From Himantopus leucocephalus (lineage: Eukaryota; Chordata; Aves; Charadriiformes; Recurvirostridae): a stretch of DNA of 64,000 nt. Where the stretch lies: the NCBI GenBank assembly GCA_003993805.1, contig RSEF01000005.1, forward strand, positions 17,957,308 through 18,021,307. The letters run 5' to 3'. The notes under the pieces were generated by a model, which did not search any database, was not told the DNA's origin, and saw only the letters and a list, made by a program, of their open reading frames with translations. Both the position numbers and the translations under genes were made by a program. The first letter of the stretch is position 1. Every line of letters begins with the position of its first letter. Below are positions 12,481 through 27,302 of this stretch, piece after piece.

Positions 12481-15400
12481 TTATGCCAGCAGATCTGTGA
12501 AAAGCATTTAAACATAAATATACCAGTTCCAGCTCGGGAATTTCCTGAGACACATGTTGCTGGAGGCTGGGATTGTATACCATGGAGGCTGTCGCTGTGT
12601 TTGTGCCCTGTTCTTATACTCTTGGCACTTGCAAGTGGTGTCTGCCAGAGTTTGAAGGGAGAGCTGGGTCCAAAATTTATTGAAGGAGGGTTTTCTCTTT
12701 CTCCGGTCTGCAGTGCACAGCCTGTGGAGGCATCCACATGGCTGTTAATCAGCACATTTAAAATAGCCTTTTGCCTGTCAGGATCTCAGAAAAGCCCTGA
12801 CCGGGGTGACTTCTGTTCCCATCTGAGAAGTATTCTGTCAGCACTCCCACTTCAATCTGAGAAGTGCAGTGGGACAGCTGGAGTGGAGTGGGAAGAGGCA
12901 GCAAAAATCCAGTCCTAGGCATCGGGCATTCTCATGTCTTCACTGAGAATTTCAGGGCATGTGCTTCCTAAGTTATTTTCAGCCAGGACTGTGCTGTGAA
13001 GTATCAAGTCTTTGCTGTTAAGGATAACTTAGGAAGCCCCATCATGAGAGACATTTCTGAGTATGAAGCTCGGCACGGCCTATAGGAGGAATTGCAAATA
13101 GCCAAAAGGTATGTGAGCAAGGTCAGATAAAAACTGCATAAATGCTATGTGTCAATTTTTTCTCTCTCAAAATGGCCCTGTCTTTAGCAGGATGATATTA
13201 TGAATGATCCTAAAATAATTTCTGTAGCTGACATGCTGCCATTCTGTTAAGATTATGTGTTGTGAGGACATGACTGTGTGGGATTGATATGCCAGGAGGT
13301 GGCATGCAAGCAACAGACTCTTGGTGCTTTTCTGCCTATAAGCTTTCCTCTACCAACACTAAAAGCACTGTGTTGACAAGGGTAAGCTATGAATTTTACC
13401 TGTGGGGCAAACAATTCAAAATGTTGATAGAAGAGGATTGACTACAATGGCAGAGGCTGTCTCATAAAAGAATACAAGGCCAGGAAAGGCCATAATGAGA
13501 GCTAAGCACCTCTGGTCATGTTCAGCTTGTTACAGAATAGGGTCTGATGGGCCAACCTGCTGGAGCCCATTGATAGAGGGAATATTCCTGGTAGACAGTG
13601 TGTAGATTGATAACAAAATGGAAATCAGGCAGAATAATGCCTGGTGCATTATGAGAAGTCCTTAGACCAATAAAGTGCAACCCATTTTGTACCCAGTAAG
13701 GCATACACCAATATGGAAGAGTGTCTTCTAGTTCCAGAGCACAATGCCTTGATCAGTCGGAAAAAGACTGGTGTTTAGATTTAGAAAGGTATTGTGGTGC
13801 CTAGTTCTTTTATTAGGAAGCTTAAAATACCTTTACAAGTCTGGAACAAAGCTATAGGAGGAAAGACTCCTTTGAGGGTTGGCTGCATTGCAGGGACGTT
13901 GTACATGGCTTAGAGTAATAGTTGGAAATCATTATTTCAAGTAAAAAAAATTGTATACTTGTGAAATCCTCCTCAAAACTTTGTTAATATCTTTCTAGGT
14001 ATTGTCCCAAGATCCTCTGCTCTGTTTTTCTAATGACAAACCTTTTAAGACAAAGCAAAAGCATCCCGTAGTCTACAGACCCTGAAAAAAGGTTCCTCAA
14101 ATTAAAATTGAAAAAAGAGAACATTACTTTAACATTTCTTCAGCAGATTTCACTACAGATGATTCCCAAATAATTTTATAAGTCTTCTGAATTAAAAAGC
14201 AGTGATACTTTCAAAAGGGTCTGTACTTCATAGGCATGACAAAAAATTACCAGACCAGGCCAAAGCATTGACCCAACTAATCTGGACATTGGCCAATACT
14301 GCATAACTTAGAAGCCCCTCATTTAGTGGTTGGTTTTTGTCATCTTTTAGAAATAAATTTTAAATCCTGTTTAACATAAACGTGAATGTTCTTCTGTGCC
14401 ATATAGAAGTCCAAATCCTAGTGCACATCGTGCAGAGATCTTGGAAAGGAAGGCCCTTGGTTGTGACAGGTGGTGTAACTATAGCCAGAACTGATGTGCA
14501 CAAGAGGAATTTTTATCCTTTGCAGAACTTAGAGCAGCCTGCGAGCTAATTTAAATTAAGGCTTTCTGAATTAGTACCTCTAATGGGATCTCATCATAGA
14601 CTACTTGACTCAACACACCTGAAGAGCACACCGTCCTGTGGCCAACCTGGTTCTCCTTGCCTATGCCTGCCCTTAGCAGCCACTATATCCACTTTGGACT
14701 ATCTATACCAGAATGATGCTGTCCGGGACAGAATGTGCCTGATGCTGGAAAATCCCCAACTTGTTTTGATAGCAGCTTTGCAGTTGCTTTGTGTATTCTG
14801 AACAGCCAAAGCAGTCAGATGAGGAACTGAATAACCAACCTTTTGTGTTGCTGTTGCCCACCTTAAAAAAAAATCACCCTGAAGGTTAATAAAATAATAT
14901 AAAAAAATAATAAAAAAAATTTATGCAGCACTTTTAACTCCCTTGATAGTCCTTGTAGAAGTGACGAATATGCCCTCAGGGTGTGCAATATATATTGGGT
15001 GTTGCATATAGCTTATAATGAATATTCTAGTGGCTATACTACTGTAGTTATATCTGAAGTCCCAGCCAGAATGGGATATTTTTCTGCAGGATGTTGTACT
15101 CGGTACATACTAATTCCTTCTGAACTTTCAATCTGCTTTGCTGAAATGGAGTTTCCCTTCCTGATATTGAACTAATAATATGAATGTGTATGTGTTTCCA
15201 TTTGAAAGGGTTGGTAGCCACGGAGCACAACTCAGTTGTAATAATATTCAAGTTATTATTGTGAAATGTGTGTCAGGTTGTTTGTTTTCTTTTTTCCTGG
15301 AGCTGTATTTAATGGTGTTTTAAATACAGCAAATTTCCTCTCAAAATGAAGAACAGCTTCTCTCAGTGAAACATAAGGAAATTCTTCCTTATATTCTCTG

Positions 15401-18400
15401 TTTCATTACTAGGATTTCTGCAAAGTTTATTTGCAGTTATTTGTCCCCCAAAGCTATTTTATTGATGCCTATGCCAAAGCAAAAATCATTGGTCAGATGA
15501 CAGGAAAAATACATATTTGTACAGTGACATATCTGCAGTGATATAATCTGCTTTATGGAGAAATGCCTTTTAGTTCATCTTGTACATCTGTATCCTTAGC
15601 AGCAGGTGCCACTACCAGACAATTCATCAAAGTTAATGTGATTGCCGAGAAGTGCTAAAGTCTTTCTTTTTTATTGTTATGGGGGGTGGTGTAAAGAACT
15701 GTGTACTCTGTGGGAGGGGGAAGAGGCTATGCTGACAAACAAGCTGGAAAGGTGGACTTTTCAACTCTACCTTGTTGAGGATTAAGTGTAAAAACCCAAG
15801 AGTGTCCTCTCCACAGCTTGTGATGGGGAGCGAATGTGAGACACCTTGTCTTAACAGGGGATGGGAGCACAAGTTCAGCATGAAGGAGGCCATCTGGTAG
15901 ATGGGGTGGAATACACTTGCAGGAAGGACAGGAATGAGAAGATTTTGTCTGGTTGTCATGCTGCCGACTTAGTCATGCTGTCAGCAGAGGCTGGACTATT
16001 GCATTCTTCCCTTGGCAGGCAGCTTTAAAAGCAGTGCACGCTGCTTCGCGGATTGTACTGGGCAACTGTACCAGCCTACCCTACCAAGGTTTTTGCTTTA
16101 CTACCCATAGCTGCTGATGCCTACTAACCGGTGAACGGCAAGATTTGCTGAGATTTTATGTCTGTCTGAACTTTTGGCCCATGTTGACAAGACTGGTCTG
16201 GAGACCAGTGGAAATCATGAGTTTGCATATGTGTAGCTGGATAGGAAGCAGCCAGGTTTGGGAGGAGGGAGCCTGGAGCACAAAAAATAATCCCAGGAGC
16301 ATGTGTGCTACTGCTAAAATGACAAATGGCTAAGAAAGGATGCTCTATGGCACAAGAGGGTGGAAACATTAGCAGAGAGCTAATTACAGGAAAACAAAAT
16401 GGTGCAAAGCAGACAATAATAGAATTAACAACAACTAATTGCTAGCAAGAGATATTATCAGCAGGCACAGAAATGAGGATGGAGCGTAGAAGTATGAATG
16501 GAAGCATACACATACACTGACAGTCCCTTTAGTTAGAAGTATGCAATGCTCAAAACCGGGATAGATCCTAATGCTAAGACGGATGCAAGTTTAGGAGCTG
16601 GGAGCCTGTGTCCTTCCCTCTCAACATGCAGCCACACACGTAAGACTCATCTGTGTTATGGAAAGGACAGATGAGGTGCCTTTTCCTTACATCAACACCT
16701 TTACGCACAGAAAACAGCAGCAGTGAAACATCTGAGAAGTTGAACATGAGCTAAACATACTTGGTGGCAGAATAGTGATGCTGGGTAGCTTGGAGAATGC
16801 TAAGCAGGGAACAATTTAAGCTGGATAGTGGGACAAAAGTGACCATGAAATGGTGAGGTCTCACAAGTGTTTCATGGCACAAAAAACTCAAGCATATATA
16901 CAATAATACAATTAAGAACTCAGGACCTGCAGTATGATCATATCAGTAAACCACGTGATGATTAAATTTTCCTTCACAAAAAATGTGTAAAGAGTATCAC
17001 CTTGTGATTCTGCCACACTCTCTGTGCAAGGCCACAGCTGAATTAGGGATCAACTTAGTCCCAGGGCACCAGATTTAAATCCTATAACACAGTTTAATTG
17101 CTGTTCATAGCCAAACTTTTTCTAAATTCTACAGTGATGCCAGTGAAATATTCTTTTTCTTGTCCTTTGTATAACCTTTCCTGGTTCTATTTGAAATTGG
17201 GAAGTCTGGATAATATCTATGGAAATTGTTTGGTTTATTGATTTTTTTTCATGCCCTAAAGTGAAAGGACTATCAGCAGAATAACTTGGATTTATGAAAC
17301 AAAACATTGAATTCTGATTTGTTCAATATTTTAGAAAAGTTGTATTTTAATTTTGATGGCCAATTTCTGACTGTGTTTGAAGCACAGGATCCCCCATAGA
17401 ATAAACTTTGACTTCCTCATTTCTTTGTGCTTTTAAGTATTTTGAGGTGGTTTGATGCTTACCTAAGTGATAATAGTCTTTGTTGTTTTTTCAGGAGAAA
17501 GTTTTGTTTCCTGTAGAGGCCTTTAGCTGGGATTTTGGACCCAGAAGTCCAATCTCAAAATGTTGTTTTCCATAAGGGACGTGAGAGAGCACCTTTGTTT
17601 GGCAGAGGAGCAAGAAGTGACTAATCACTCTTTGCTGAAAGCGGAGCATTCTTTATGAGGGCTGCTTAGAGCTTCAAACATGTTGGTCTTGTGTTTGTGC
17701 TTGTATATACCATTCTTCCCCCAAGTTCTTTTAATGACTAGATTGAACTCAAAAAGGATCAATGTCTTAATGTCTTTTCACTGAGTGTCAAATGTTAGGG
17801 GTGTCTCATTAAGACAAGTAACAGCATTCTTAATGGTAAGTTCATCCATAAGGTAGGACAGTTTTTATCCATCCACTGGTAGAATCTGACCTCAGATTCA
17901 TCTTTTCAAGTGCTGTATGTGTTACAAATTCTTCTTGAGATTCTTATTGGGTTTCATTTTTTTTCCTACAGTAGATTGCATGTGAATACTGACAGATTTT
18001 GGGGAGCTTTCTTTTCCTTCTAAATGGACTCTTATGGCCAAATAAAGTAGTGTAAACAATTTGAAATGCACGGAGCAAAGTAGGGTTCAGAGATGTAAAT
18101 TCAGCTCTCTGGTATAATTTAAATAAACAACTCAACCAACAGAAAGTCCCGTAATCTAGTTCACAGGAGCAGATGTTTGGCAGGATTCAGCGTGGTGGGT
18201 TTGCAGTCTCTGCTTATCACAGAACCAGGACTGCATGCATCACTGCCACATGCTTCTCTTTTCCCTTCATCCCAGGGAAACTAATCTTGTCAAGAAAGGA
18301 GAGTGGGAGGAGGAAATGTATCATTCCAAGACAAGCTGGACGCAATTCCCATGCTGAATATTTGTTAGCGGAGGCTGGGCTGGGAGATGCCTTATACCTT

Positions 18401-21400
18401 TCAGACAGCCTACTGCAGATACGATTTTCAGTGTCTGGTCTTACGTTTAGTGTAGATTTTTCTAAAAGCGTGTGTGAATTATAAAGCTGTTTTCTTCAAC
18501 AGACTCAGACACTAAAATGTTTGGAACTGTAGCATCTCTTCTTGGTGTGGCACATAAAAGTGGCTCATTAACTGTCCAACTGTAATTTCTATTTTATTAT
18601 AAATGAAGAACAGGAGATACAGGTTGGCACCAGACTCTTCCTATAAAATGGAAAATTTACTTTAAGGTGCCTAAAAGTACCATTAGATTTGAAAGCATTT
18701 CCCTTTTCCCCTAAGTGGAGAAAATCTTATTTCATTGAAGTTTCAACCATGGTAGTAATACGGTGAGAAATTGTATAAATAGTTTGTAAATTGTTATGTA
18801 AGTCTAACCCATTAACCACCTTGGGCTAAATGTTCAGTCCTTACTGCCTGAGCTGTAAAAAACAGGAATTCACATGAAGTGTTGCAGTAGCTTTTGATGA
18901 AGAAGTTTCCTGCTTAGGAGAACCTAGAGTCTGTGGCCTGAGCGACTCTGAGAATGGTGAGGTGCTGCAGACAAGCAGAAGAGTTTTAATTTATGAAGGA
19001 AACTTAAATGGGCTCATCTTCTGCTGCAGTTAGAGGCTGAGTATCATAGAAATTGTGGCTGCGTAGGGAAATCAGCATAACAAAATTCAGTGGGAGACCT
19101 TATGGAAGGGGAAAGTAGTATTTACTCAAAAAAAATCTTTAAATAAGTTGATTTTAGCTGCTGACACTCATTGTGTCATAGATTTCTTTCATCTGCATAG
19201 TAGTACCCATATGCCCACAAGCACCAGGAGGTGCACATCCAAGTGGTCTGGCAAGGATCACTTGTGTGTGACATAGAGGACAAAGGATGCCAAATGTCAA
19301 GACTCTGGGGTTCTTTTTGATGTAACAAGCATGTTTTTGGACAGATCTTTTGTGCCCTTTAGGATTCAGCAGCAGTTGCAGAGCCCTGCTTACTCCATCT
19401 TCCATAAATCTTAGGCCAGGTTGCCACCCATTGCCTGTGTTCCTCGTGGGCTAAGGACGATAGGAGTGGTCAGTGTAGTCTTCGTTAGCAATACCAGCCC
19501 TTCTTTAAACCCTTTGTCCTTCTATTTCTTCTGGTGCTTGCACCTCCACATTTCTGTTCAGACTGCCTTTATGCCAGTCTTCATATTTCTGTAACAAATC
19601 TCTCCAGGTGGAATTTTTCAGTGCACCCATTGTTGTCCAAATGCTTTTTGCACTGAAGTTAGCAGTAAAATTCTTGTGGACATCGGAGAGAGAGTTGTGT
19701 CAGTGCTCAGGACTTTGGAAAATTAACTCCTTAGAAATCCAGTTGTATACCGCCTCTCTCCAAATGGGGGAGGCATCCCCAGTGTCAAGTTTGGACTAGA
19801 TAGAACAATGTTATGATCCTGCTGTAGTTCTAGAAACATAGTGTTGCATGAGCACAGAGAAGCAGTTAGGCTTTTGCCTGAAACTGAAAATACGTTTTTG
19901 TGTGACAGTGTATCCTTGTGGCACCTGTTTTCAGATTTTTGTCACGTGAGAACACCTTTGTTTCTTCATGCTTAGCAGAAAGATTTAGACCTCCAGAAAA
20001 GTGAACTTTGCTCTGGTGTTTCTGTGCTGTCAGGGCTCAGCACCAGATTGCTTATTCATCCAAGTTGTTCCACATGGTTGCTACCTCTTGGTCACCTTTA
20101 GCTTTTGTACCCCTTGGCTAACCACAGGAGATTACCTCAGTTATCCGAAGATCCAGAGAATAACTGGAAGAGAGAGTACTTTGATGCAGGACAGCAATGC
20201 CTGAGACTCACTCATGCATATGGAAAAGAGGTACCAAACTTGGGCTTCTGGGAAATTTTCTGTACCACCCCCCTCTTCCTCCCCAATTTAGTGTCTCTTA
20301 TGGTGCATTAGAGTTATTAATACTAAGTTTATCTGCACAGTATAGTTAGTAGTCTTCTGTGGCGAGTCCCTGGTGATTGTGTTGCATTAGTTCTTCAGCT
20401 TTTGCACGGCATATGTGAGTTTCATGCGTCAGTGGCTTTTGTCACAAGAGTGCTTGGTTATTGAAGCTGTCGAATGAGCCTACCTGCAGTGTTTTGAATG
20501 CCTGATTAAAAACTGATTTGATTCCTCTATCTGAGCTGAATGTTCATTGAAGAGTCCAAAACACCCCAGTAGACTGAGACGAGAGGAAATGGGAAGGGAG
20601 AAGCGGGAAATTAGGGTAGGGGCAGAAAGCAGCTGCTAAAACATTCTGCAACCACTTAGAACTACAATTTAAATTCAGTATCATTTCCAAGCTAAAAACA
20701 ATCTTTTGCAAAATTCTCAACTTATGCTACGTGTTGTGGGTGGCTATGAAGAATTCTGCCTTTTAAAGAGTTGGCAGTAGGGTTTGGCAGAGAGGAGGAT
20801 ATAGAAAGCAAGTTGTTTTTGCATGCAAACCCAGTGTTAATGAGGTCTCTGTAACACAACTACTGTGGAAAGGATTAAATAAGTATTTGAGATACCAACT
20901 TTGAGGTGGGGTGCTGCCCTAGACTACGTGATTTGGGGGAACATGTGCATGGTTCCCTTTTCTCCACAAGCTGAAGAAGAAGCCGGGGGCTGTGGAAAAA
21001 TAGCGGGAAATGAACTAAAAATGTTATGAGTGTTAAAAGGAAACTTCCTGCTCTTTAGCACAATATCCTTGAATATATAACTCAGTCTGGCAAGAAATTC
21101 AGTTGGTACTCAGGTGTCAACTGTCTGGGAAGCAGCAAGTTTCCTAAGTACTGAGGAACAGTTTGGGCCTTCACCTGTGGCTGGATGGGTGTGAGGACTC
21201 TGGCAAGCTCTAGTGAGTCATTTTAACATCAGCATGGAAAATCCCAAAGCCCACAAGGCAGATATGAATGAGCTCCTGTGTGAAATTTCACCCATGGTTT
21301 ATGATGTGCTTGCAGCTCTCTGGCTTTTTCACTCTACTGCACCCTCTCCAGATGTCCTCCTGGGACTCATGGTGCAGCACCAAAGGAAAACACCACTAGA

Positions 21401-24400
21401 AGATCACACAGCTGTATTTGAATAAACCACTTTTGGGGGGTGGTGGACAGCAATGAAGTCTTATGACACGGTTAGTAGTGAGCCTGGAGCATAATGGCCA
21501 TGTCATTGCACTGTCAGCTCTTCAGGGGTCCTGGGAACAATCCTGGTAATTGGTTGTGCTTCATCAGGTCTCTTACAGAGTCTGACTACCTTGGTCTGCC
21601 CTCTTTGCGTGAACTGGAAAATCTCAGTCAACAGTACTAAAGAGCTACGGTTTCCTTGGGAACTTAGTGCTAAGTCTTATTTACAATGTGGGATGGATGC
21701 TTGGAGCAGCAGGGTAGGGAGACCATGTTATCAGACCACCCCGCACCTTGTATCTTGAAGTTGCCAGCACTTGGGAGTGCATCACTGAGTGCTGATGGCA
21801 GGGGCAAGCCAAAAGGCTATTTTCTTAACTCCTGCTGTTCCCCTCCTGCATCCGCCTCCGTGTCCGTCATGTGGTGAAGTTAGCAGATGGGCTGCCCCTG
21901 AGGTGACACATGCTTACCTGCAGGGAAGAGAGGCTCTTGTACCGAGTCCCCAGTGAAAGTGCTGCTGCTGGCAGGCAGGCAGCTCTGTTGCTTGGCAGCA
22001 GGCCTCAGAGAGAAGATTACTTTGTCCTTGTTCTTAGCCCTGTTTGCCAGGTTCCCTTCTGATTGCCAGGCTGGTAATGCATGGGGGAGATAACCCTGGT
22101 TCACTGAGCAGCAATTCAGTCTGTCATCAAACAGAAAATACTTGGGCAGAATTAACGGAGCCATGTGTTAAGCTAATTTGGTATCAGGCTTGTGGCTGTG
22201 GTTCTTCGGTACAAGTATTTTTTTGTTTGTCTTTCTGTAGAGAGGACTGAAATCTTCCATCACAATCTTCCTCTGTCCCTTACAGGCCTGTTCACAACTT
22301 TCATGGTCCCCCTCCACACTCTTTACCTCCAAACTAAGCTGCTGCCTCTTGTCTCTCTCCAACAGGCTTCCCAGCAGCAGCGATTTTGTTCCCTTTTCCC
22401 CAGCATTCCCATCACCAGCTCTGCAGACTGGGAGACTTGTTTGTGCTCTCATTCTTCATGGCTTGCTGAGTTTCCCGGACACTTCAGGTAGTCCTGCCAG
22501 TCCAGTCCCATCCCTCCCGACCCCTGACCTCCCCCAAAAATATACTGCTTCAGAGTGATGTTCCTTTGTGAAATTCAGCTGCTTTCTCTGTTGAAAATAT
22601 ATCTTTTCTATTTTCATTCTTGTTTTCTCATTTTTCCCACCTTCCTAGCTGTTGCTAATGGCTTTGACAGTGTCTGAGTGTGACTCCTAATCCCAGAGGG
22701 CATAATTGGTTGAGATCCAGGTCACGAATAACACTTGCGTTCACAGGATCTTGTCTAAATAACCTTCATTGCAGATTACTGCCATGTTGCTTAGTATGCA
22801 AGAAAATGTATTACTGTGCCCTGCACAGGTATTAAGACTTCATTATATCTGGTAACCAACATGCCTGTGGACTTCACTCAGTAATATGACTACAAAGGCT
22901 CTCTTAACCCACTTTACCATGCAGGGATTCCCACACATACTTGCAAGCATTGCATACCACCAGTTTTTTTTTATTTTCCTATGACAGAGCAGACCTCATG
23001 TCTCTGTTACTTCTTGAATTTCTTTCATGTCTATCTTCTGTAGCAAATATAACAAGTGATGCACACATGTGTGGGTATATCCACCTAAAGCATTTGTACT
23101 TTCTGGCCACAGTATCTAGCTGTGAAATAACTGGATTCGTTATTTGGTCCAAGGGCCATAAGAAGAATTTACTGTGGTACTAATGTCTTTGGGGTTAACT
23201 AAGCAGTAATTGCAGAAAAAAATACACCTTTTTGTTTATTGGTCATCTTAAGTGAGCTTCTGGAAGCAAAGTTTTCTCCAGTGTTTCAATTTAAGATATG
23301 AGTTAGCTGCTTTGATGTTGTGAAGAAGTCACTCTTCCCTCAGCCTCTACTGTAGGTATAAAGCAATGAAGGGATAAAACTGGACATGGAGGAATGTGAA
23401 GCGGTTATGACGGCTGCATGGGGCATGATAGACAGCAGCAGGGTTCAACAAGGAGAGAGGTTTATAGCATCACAGCTGCTGGCTGCATCTTTCCAATGCC
23501 CAAACCTGGGTGGAAATCTCTCTGTGTACTCTAAAGTCTTGCTGTTATGGAACTACAAGAGGGCATCCTGTTCAGAACACACTTTATTTGTATGCCCATA
23601 CCAGGCATACAGAGGGGATGAAATTGCTAATTGACTGTGGCTGTGTCAAAGCAGATCTTGCTTCTGTATGTCTTTATGCTTTGGCAGCCTCATAGTGGGG
23701 TTTGTTCTGTTGCTGTTGTGTTTTTCTGTAGCCATTTGTTGCTGAGTTGTGATTTCCGTGTGTCTGTTGCAGCAGAATCCTCAGATGCACAAGGGCCAGG
23801 ATTTTCATTCAAAAATGTCACATAGGAGACAGTAACCCAAGCACAGACCAAGGGTCCTAGGCAGTCACAATTCTCCTTGTTATAATCTGCTCTGGTCAAT
23901 AATTTCCTATTTTGGCCCCCCCAAAAATACAGAAAAACAGCCAGATTCCTTTTATAGGGCATTGGCTCTATTTGGCATGTTTTAATATGCAGCAATAATG
24001 GTGACCACTCAGAGCTGTGCTGTCTGGCCTCTGCAGTGTGCAGCAGACACTCTGTTCCACTGCATCAGACAGAGGTAGTTTTAATGCTGTCCATTTGGTT
24101 AGTGTCTGCCTAAAACATCCCAGCCCATTGGGCTTCTTAGCTTAAAGAAATCAGGCATTTTCACCTTTGTGAAAAATAGTTTGCTTTCTCCTTTAGTAAC
24201 TTGCTGCTGTCTGCTCTTCCGTGTAGCTACTGCTTACTTGCTGTCACTGTTCCGCTCATCCAGGGTGACATTGTCCTATTGTTTTGACAATGACCTTAAT
24301 CTATTTGTGCAGTTCAAAGTAAAGGCTGTGTGGCCAGAGATGGAAATGCATGGGCTTAGGCAGCTTATAATGAAATAGAGTCTTTGACTTCAGCTGCTTT

Positions 24401-27302
24401 GAAGCCACTGCAAATCAGTTGTTGGATTTGATGTGTCTTTGGGGATGTGAAATGAATTTAGTGGCTTCTAGCTGGTTGTAATGAATCAGGTGTTCACCTC
24501 ATGAAATGCTGCAATATAATCAAGCTTCATGGGTGGCAGGCTTAGCAGGTATGCCAGTGGCTATATCAAACTGGATGTAGCTTACTCTGCTGACAGGGAT
24601 TTTGATAAGCCAAGTTGGAGGCAATTTAACAGACAGATTGTTGAGTAAGAGCTACCTACCATGGTTTCCTGTACTTTATGGGTTGTAGACACAGAGGATA
24701 GTAGGACTTTGAGTAAATGGCACTGCAGAGCTGAGTTAGGTGGTAGGATCAATAATTTCCTGTTACCTGGTGTCTCTTAGTGCTGCTGGGGTGGGGGAAC
24801 TGCCTTGGTACAATGTTAGTGTTGTGAAAAATCAAAGTCTGGGCTATCAATCTGGTGGCTTTCAATGCAATAGATTCAAAGTAGCTGCACAGAAGAGCAG
24901 ATAGCAAATTACTTAGGAGAAAGCAAACTATTTCTGATTAATTTGAAAACAATTGATTTGTCCTTGCTAAGGAATGGGAACACATCATCTGGCTGAAGTG
25001 CCTTCCCAGAAAAGCTTGTCCCTCCGGGAGCACTGGCGGCAGGGAAATGGCTGCAAACACTCCCTTCATGCCATGTACCATCAGAAATGTCTGCTGCGAG
25101 GATGAGACTGGAGCAAGGCACATTGCTTATGTTACATGGATTTTTAGATCGATAGCGGCTCTAAAATGTAGCCAGTTGCATTATACTTTGAAACATGCCT
25201 TTGTGGAGATCCTAGGACTCTGTTTGGCTTCTTAAATGGAAGTAGCTGTGCACCAAGTATTAACACCAGAAAACTCTTGTTACAGGCAGCAGATGCACAG
25301 TATTTCGCCCTTGCCTGGCAAATTTGCTTCCTTACTTAATGCCAGAAGTCAGAAACAGCACCACATTGCTTTTCTTTTACCTTTTTGGGCTTGAATTCTC
25401 TAGACTCTGTAAACTAATATGTAGTTGAGCTCAGCATCTATTTTCAGAAGTCACACATTTCCTTTGCTTTACATTGTTTAATCAATGAGGATGCAGTGGA
25501 TGTATATACTGTGAACAAGACGATCTTTATTGCAATCACTTTTCTGACTGCAAGCCTCAACTTTCAAGGCAATTGAAAGATAAGTTCACAGGTATGTAAA
25601 ACTGCCTTCTGCTTGTTACAGTGATAGTGTTTGCTTAGGCTATTTTCTGTTCTCTGCTGCCATCCAAGCATTTCCTGCTAGCAATTCCTGCTAGTCACCA
25701 GAAACTTCGCTATATAAATTCCCCTCCTTCCCTTAATGGGAGTCTAAGCTAAATCAAGGGGGATATTCAAGTTCTGTCTATGGATTAATGAGAGTTGAGC
25801 ATCCTGTGGTGGAAGCAGTTCCTGTGGTACAGGAAAAATACTAAAAATACGGAGTTGTTTATCTACTATGGAGCTTTTCAATATCAGTGCAGGAGTAGAG
25901 GGAAGAGCCTAGTCACACGGGAGTTATCATCAGTATGCATTGGATGAAATATAAACATAACTTTAGCAAGCTAAAAAGCTAAGCTGTTGTTGAACTGTCT
26001 TCGGTCTGTGTTCTTCGTGGATCTAGACTAATGACAAAGCGATGAACAATAAAATGCGTGTTGACCTAATGAATAAGAAATGCTGCTGAGATACAGGGGA
26101 CTGACTCCATTCCTATCTTTCTCACTGCTCTGCTGAACAATCTTTCCTTATTTGTGCTTCAGTGCCTCTGTCTGTCAGATGGCAACGATAATAATCTCCA
26201 TTTTAAAGCTTGTTGGTCTATACCAGTGAAGAGCATACACAGGATCTGGCCACAAAAGGTTTTTTTTATTTTCTTCACCACAGGCCAGGAGTGAGAGAAG
26301 GGAAGACATAGCTGCTACTTGAAAGATGAGCATCAGGGACTTTAAATGCCTTCTGAAGTATTTTAGAGCTGCTCTGTCCATGGTGCTTTTTCGAGGACTT
26401 GAGGTCAGATAATATACCAATTTGTATTGTACTACTGTGATGTTTCCCCAGAAGATTTCAGTTCTTTGTAAGCAACTGTCATTGTGATTTTAGGCCCCTG
26501 GTGAGTAGCATCTGATGGCCTTTTCTTGTGTTTTGAATCACTTTATTCTCATCAAGTGGAAGAGGGGAGTTTGTGATGAAATGTTCCCTCTCTTCCATTT
26601 CTTATGGTCACTGTGTCTGGTCTTTTACAGATGATTCAGGAGTGGAAATGACTGAAAAATCCTGTAATATTTGTATCCTCTTCTCTACAACTCCCTCTGA
26701 TCTATGGTGGTATTACTTCTCTGCTATTTATAGGTCATACTTTTGCAGAGCTATGAGTGTGCAGTACTTCTAACTTTGTCAGTTTGTACTTTATATACAT
26801 CTCAGGTCAACTAAAGTACTTCCATTTGTAATGTGATTGATAGTCCTTTGGGCCTGGCCCTTCATCCTACATTCTGGGTGTTCAGCTTTTCCACCATATA
26901 TCTTCTTTTTTAGCATAACTGTGTAAATAGCCTGTGCCTGTGTTGCCATACTTAAACACTCTATGCGCCTTCTGTGACAAGCCACTTATAATTTGTAACC
27001 ACGATTCCATGAATTTTTGTAAAAAGTCTTCTTATACTTTCTTCCCACTGCTTAGGTCTGCCAAAGTATGTTTTGTTGTCTGTCAGGTGACTTACTCTCA
27101 GTAAAAATATATTCCTCATTTAATGTTTGGAATTCAATCTGAGACACAGTAGGTCCATCTTCCATCTCTTGGGCACCCTGTTGTCTTTTCACATTCTTCT
27201 TCCAAAACACTGTGTTTCTTGTAGTGGTTCACCTCATGCCTTGCTCTTAATATACAGCCTGTTTGAGTTCTATCACTGTGTTATACAGCCCTGACTTTCC
27301 TG
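12481..27302. other. Long noncoding stretch, no gene recognised
   Basis: About 14.8 kb without a convincing exon, CpG island or RNA gene. It contains AT-rich low-complexity DNA at 14862-14925 (runs of A with ATA units), one possible MIR-like scrap near 26.1 kb and a possible ancient repeat near 14.25 kb (see rejected items). Open frames such as those at 12601-12918, 15633-15959, 18173-18484 and 22168-22491 show no domain, and several overlap similar-sized frames on the other strand. Confidence 0.5.
26110..26215 (+). repeat. Possible MIR-like SINE remnant
   Basis: The bases 'gtgcttcagtgcctctgtct' followed by 'cagatggcaacgataataat' fit the MIR 3' core order (cytosine-rich 'ctcagtttcc' segment, then 'tctgtaaaatgg', then 'ataat'). 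It is a short, strongly diverged match. Confidence 0.42.

Noticed and set aside
14240..14310. Segment resembling a sauropsid repeat ('gacattggccaatactgcat')
   Set aside because: It loosely resembles a turtle/bird repeat with a 'cagtggccaatgcc' core, but the match is short and remembered rather than aligned, so it is not listed as a feature.
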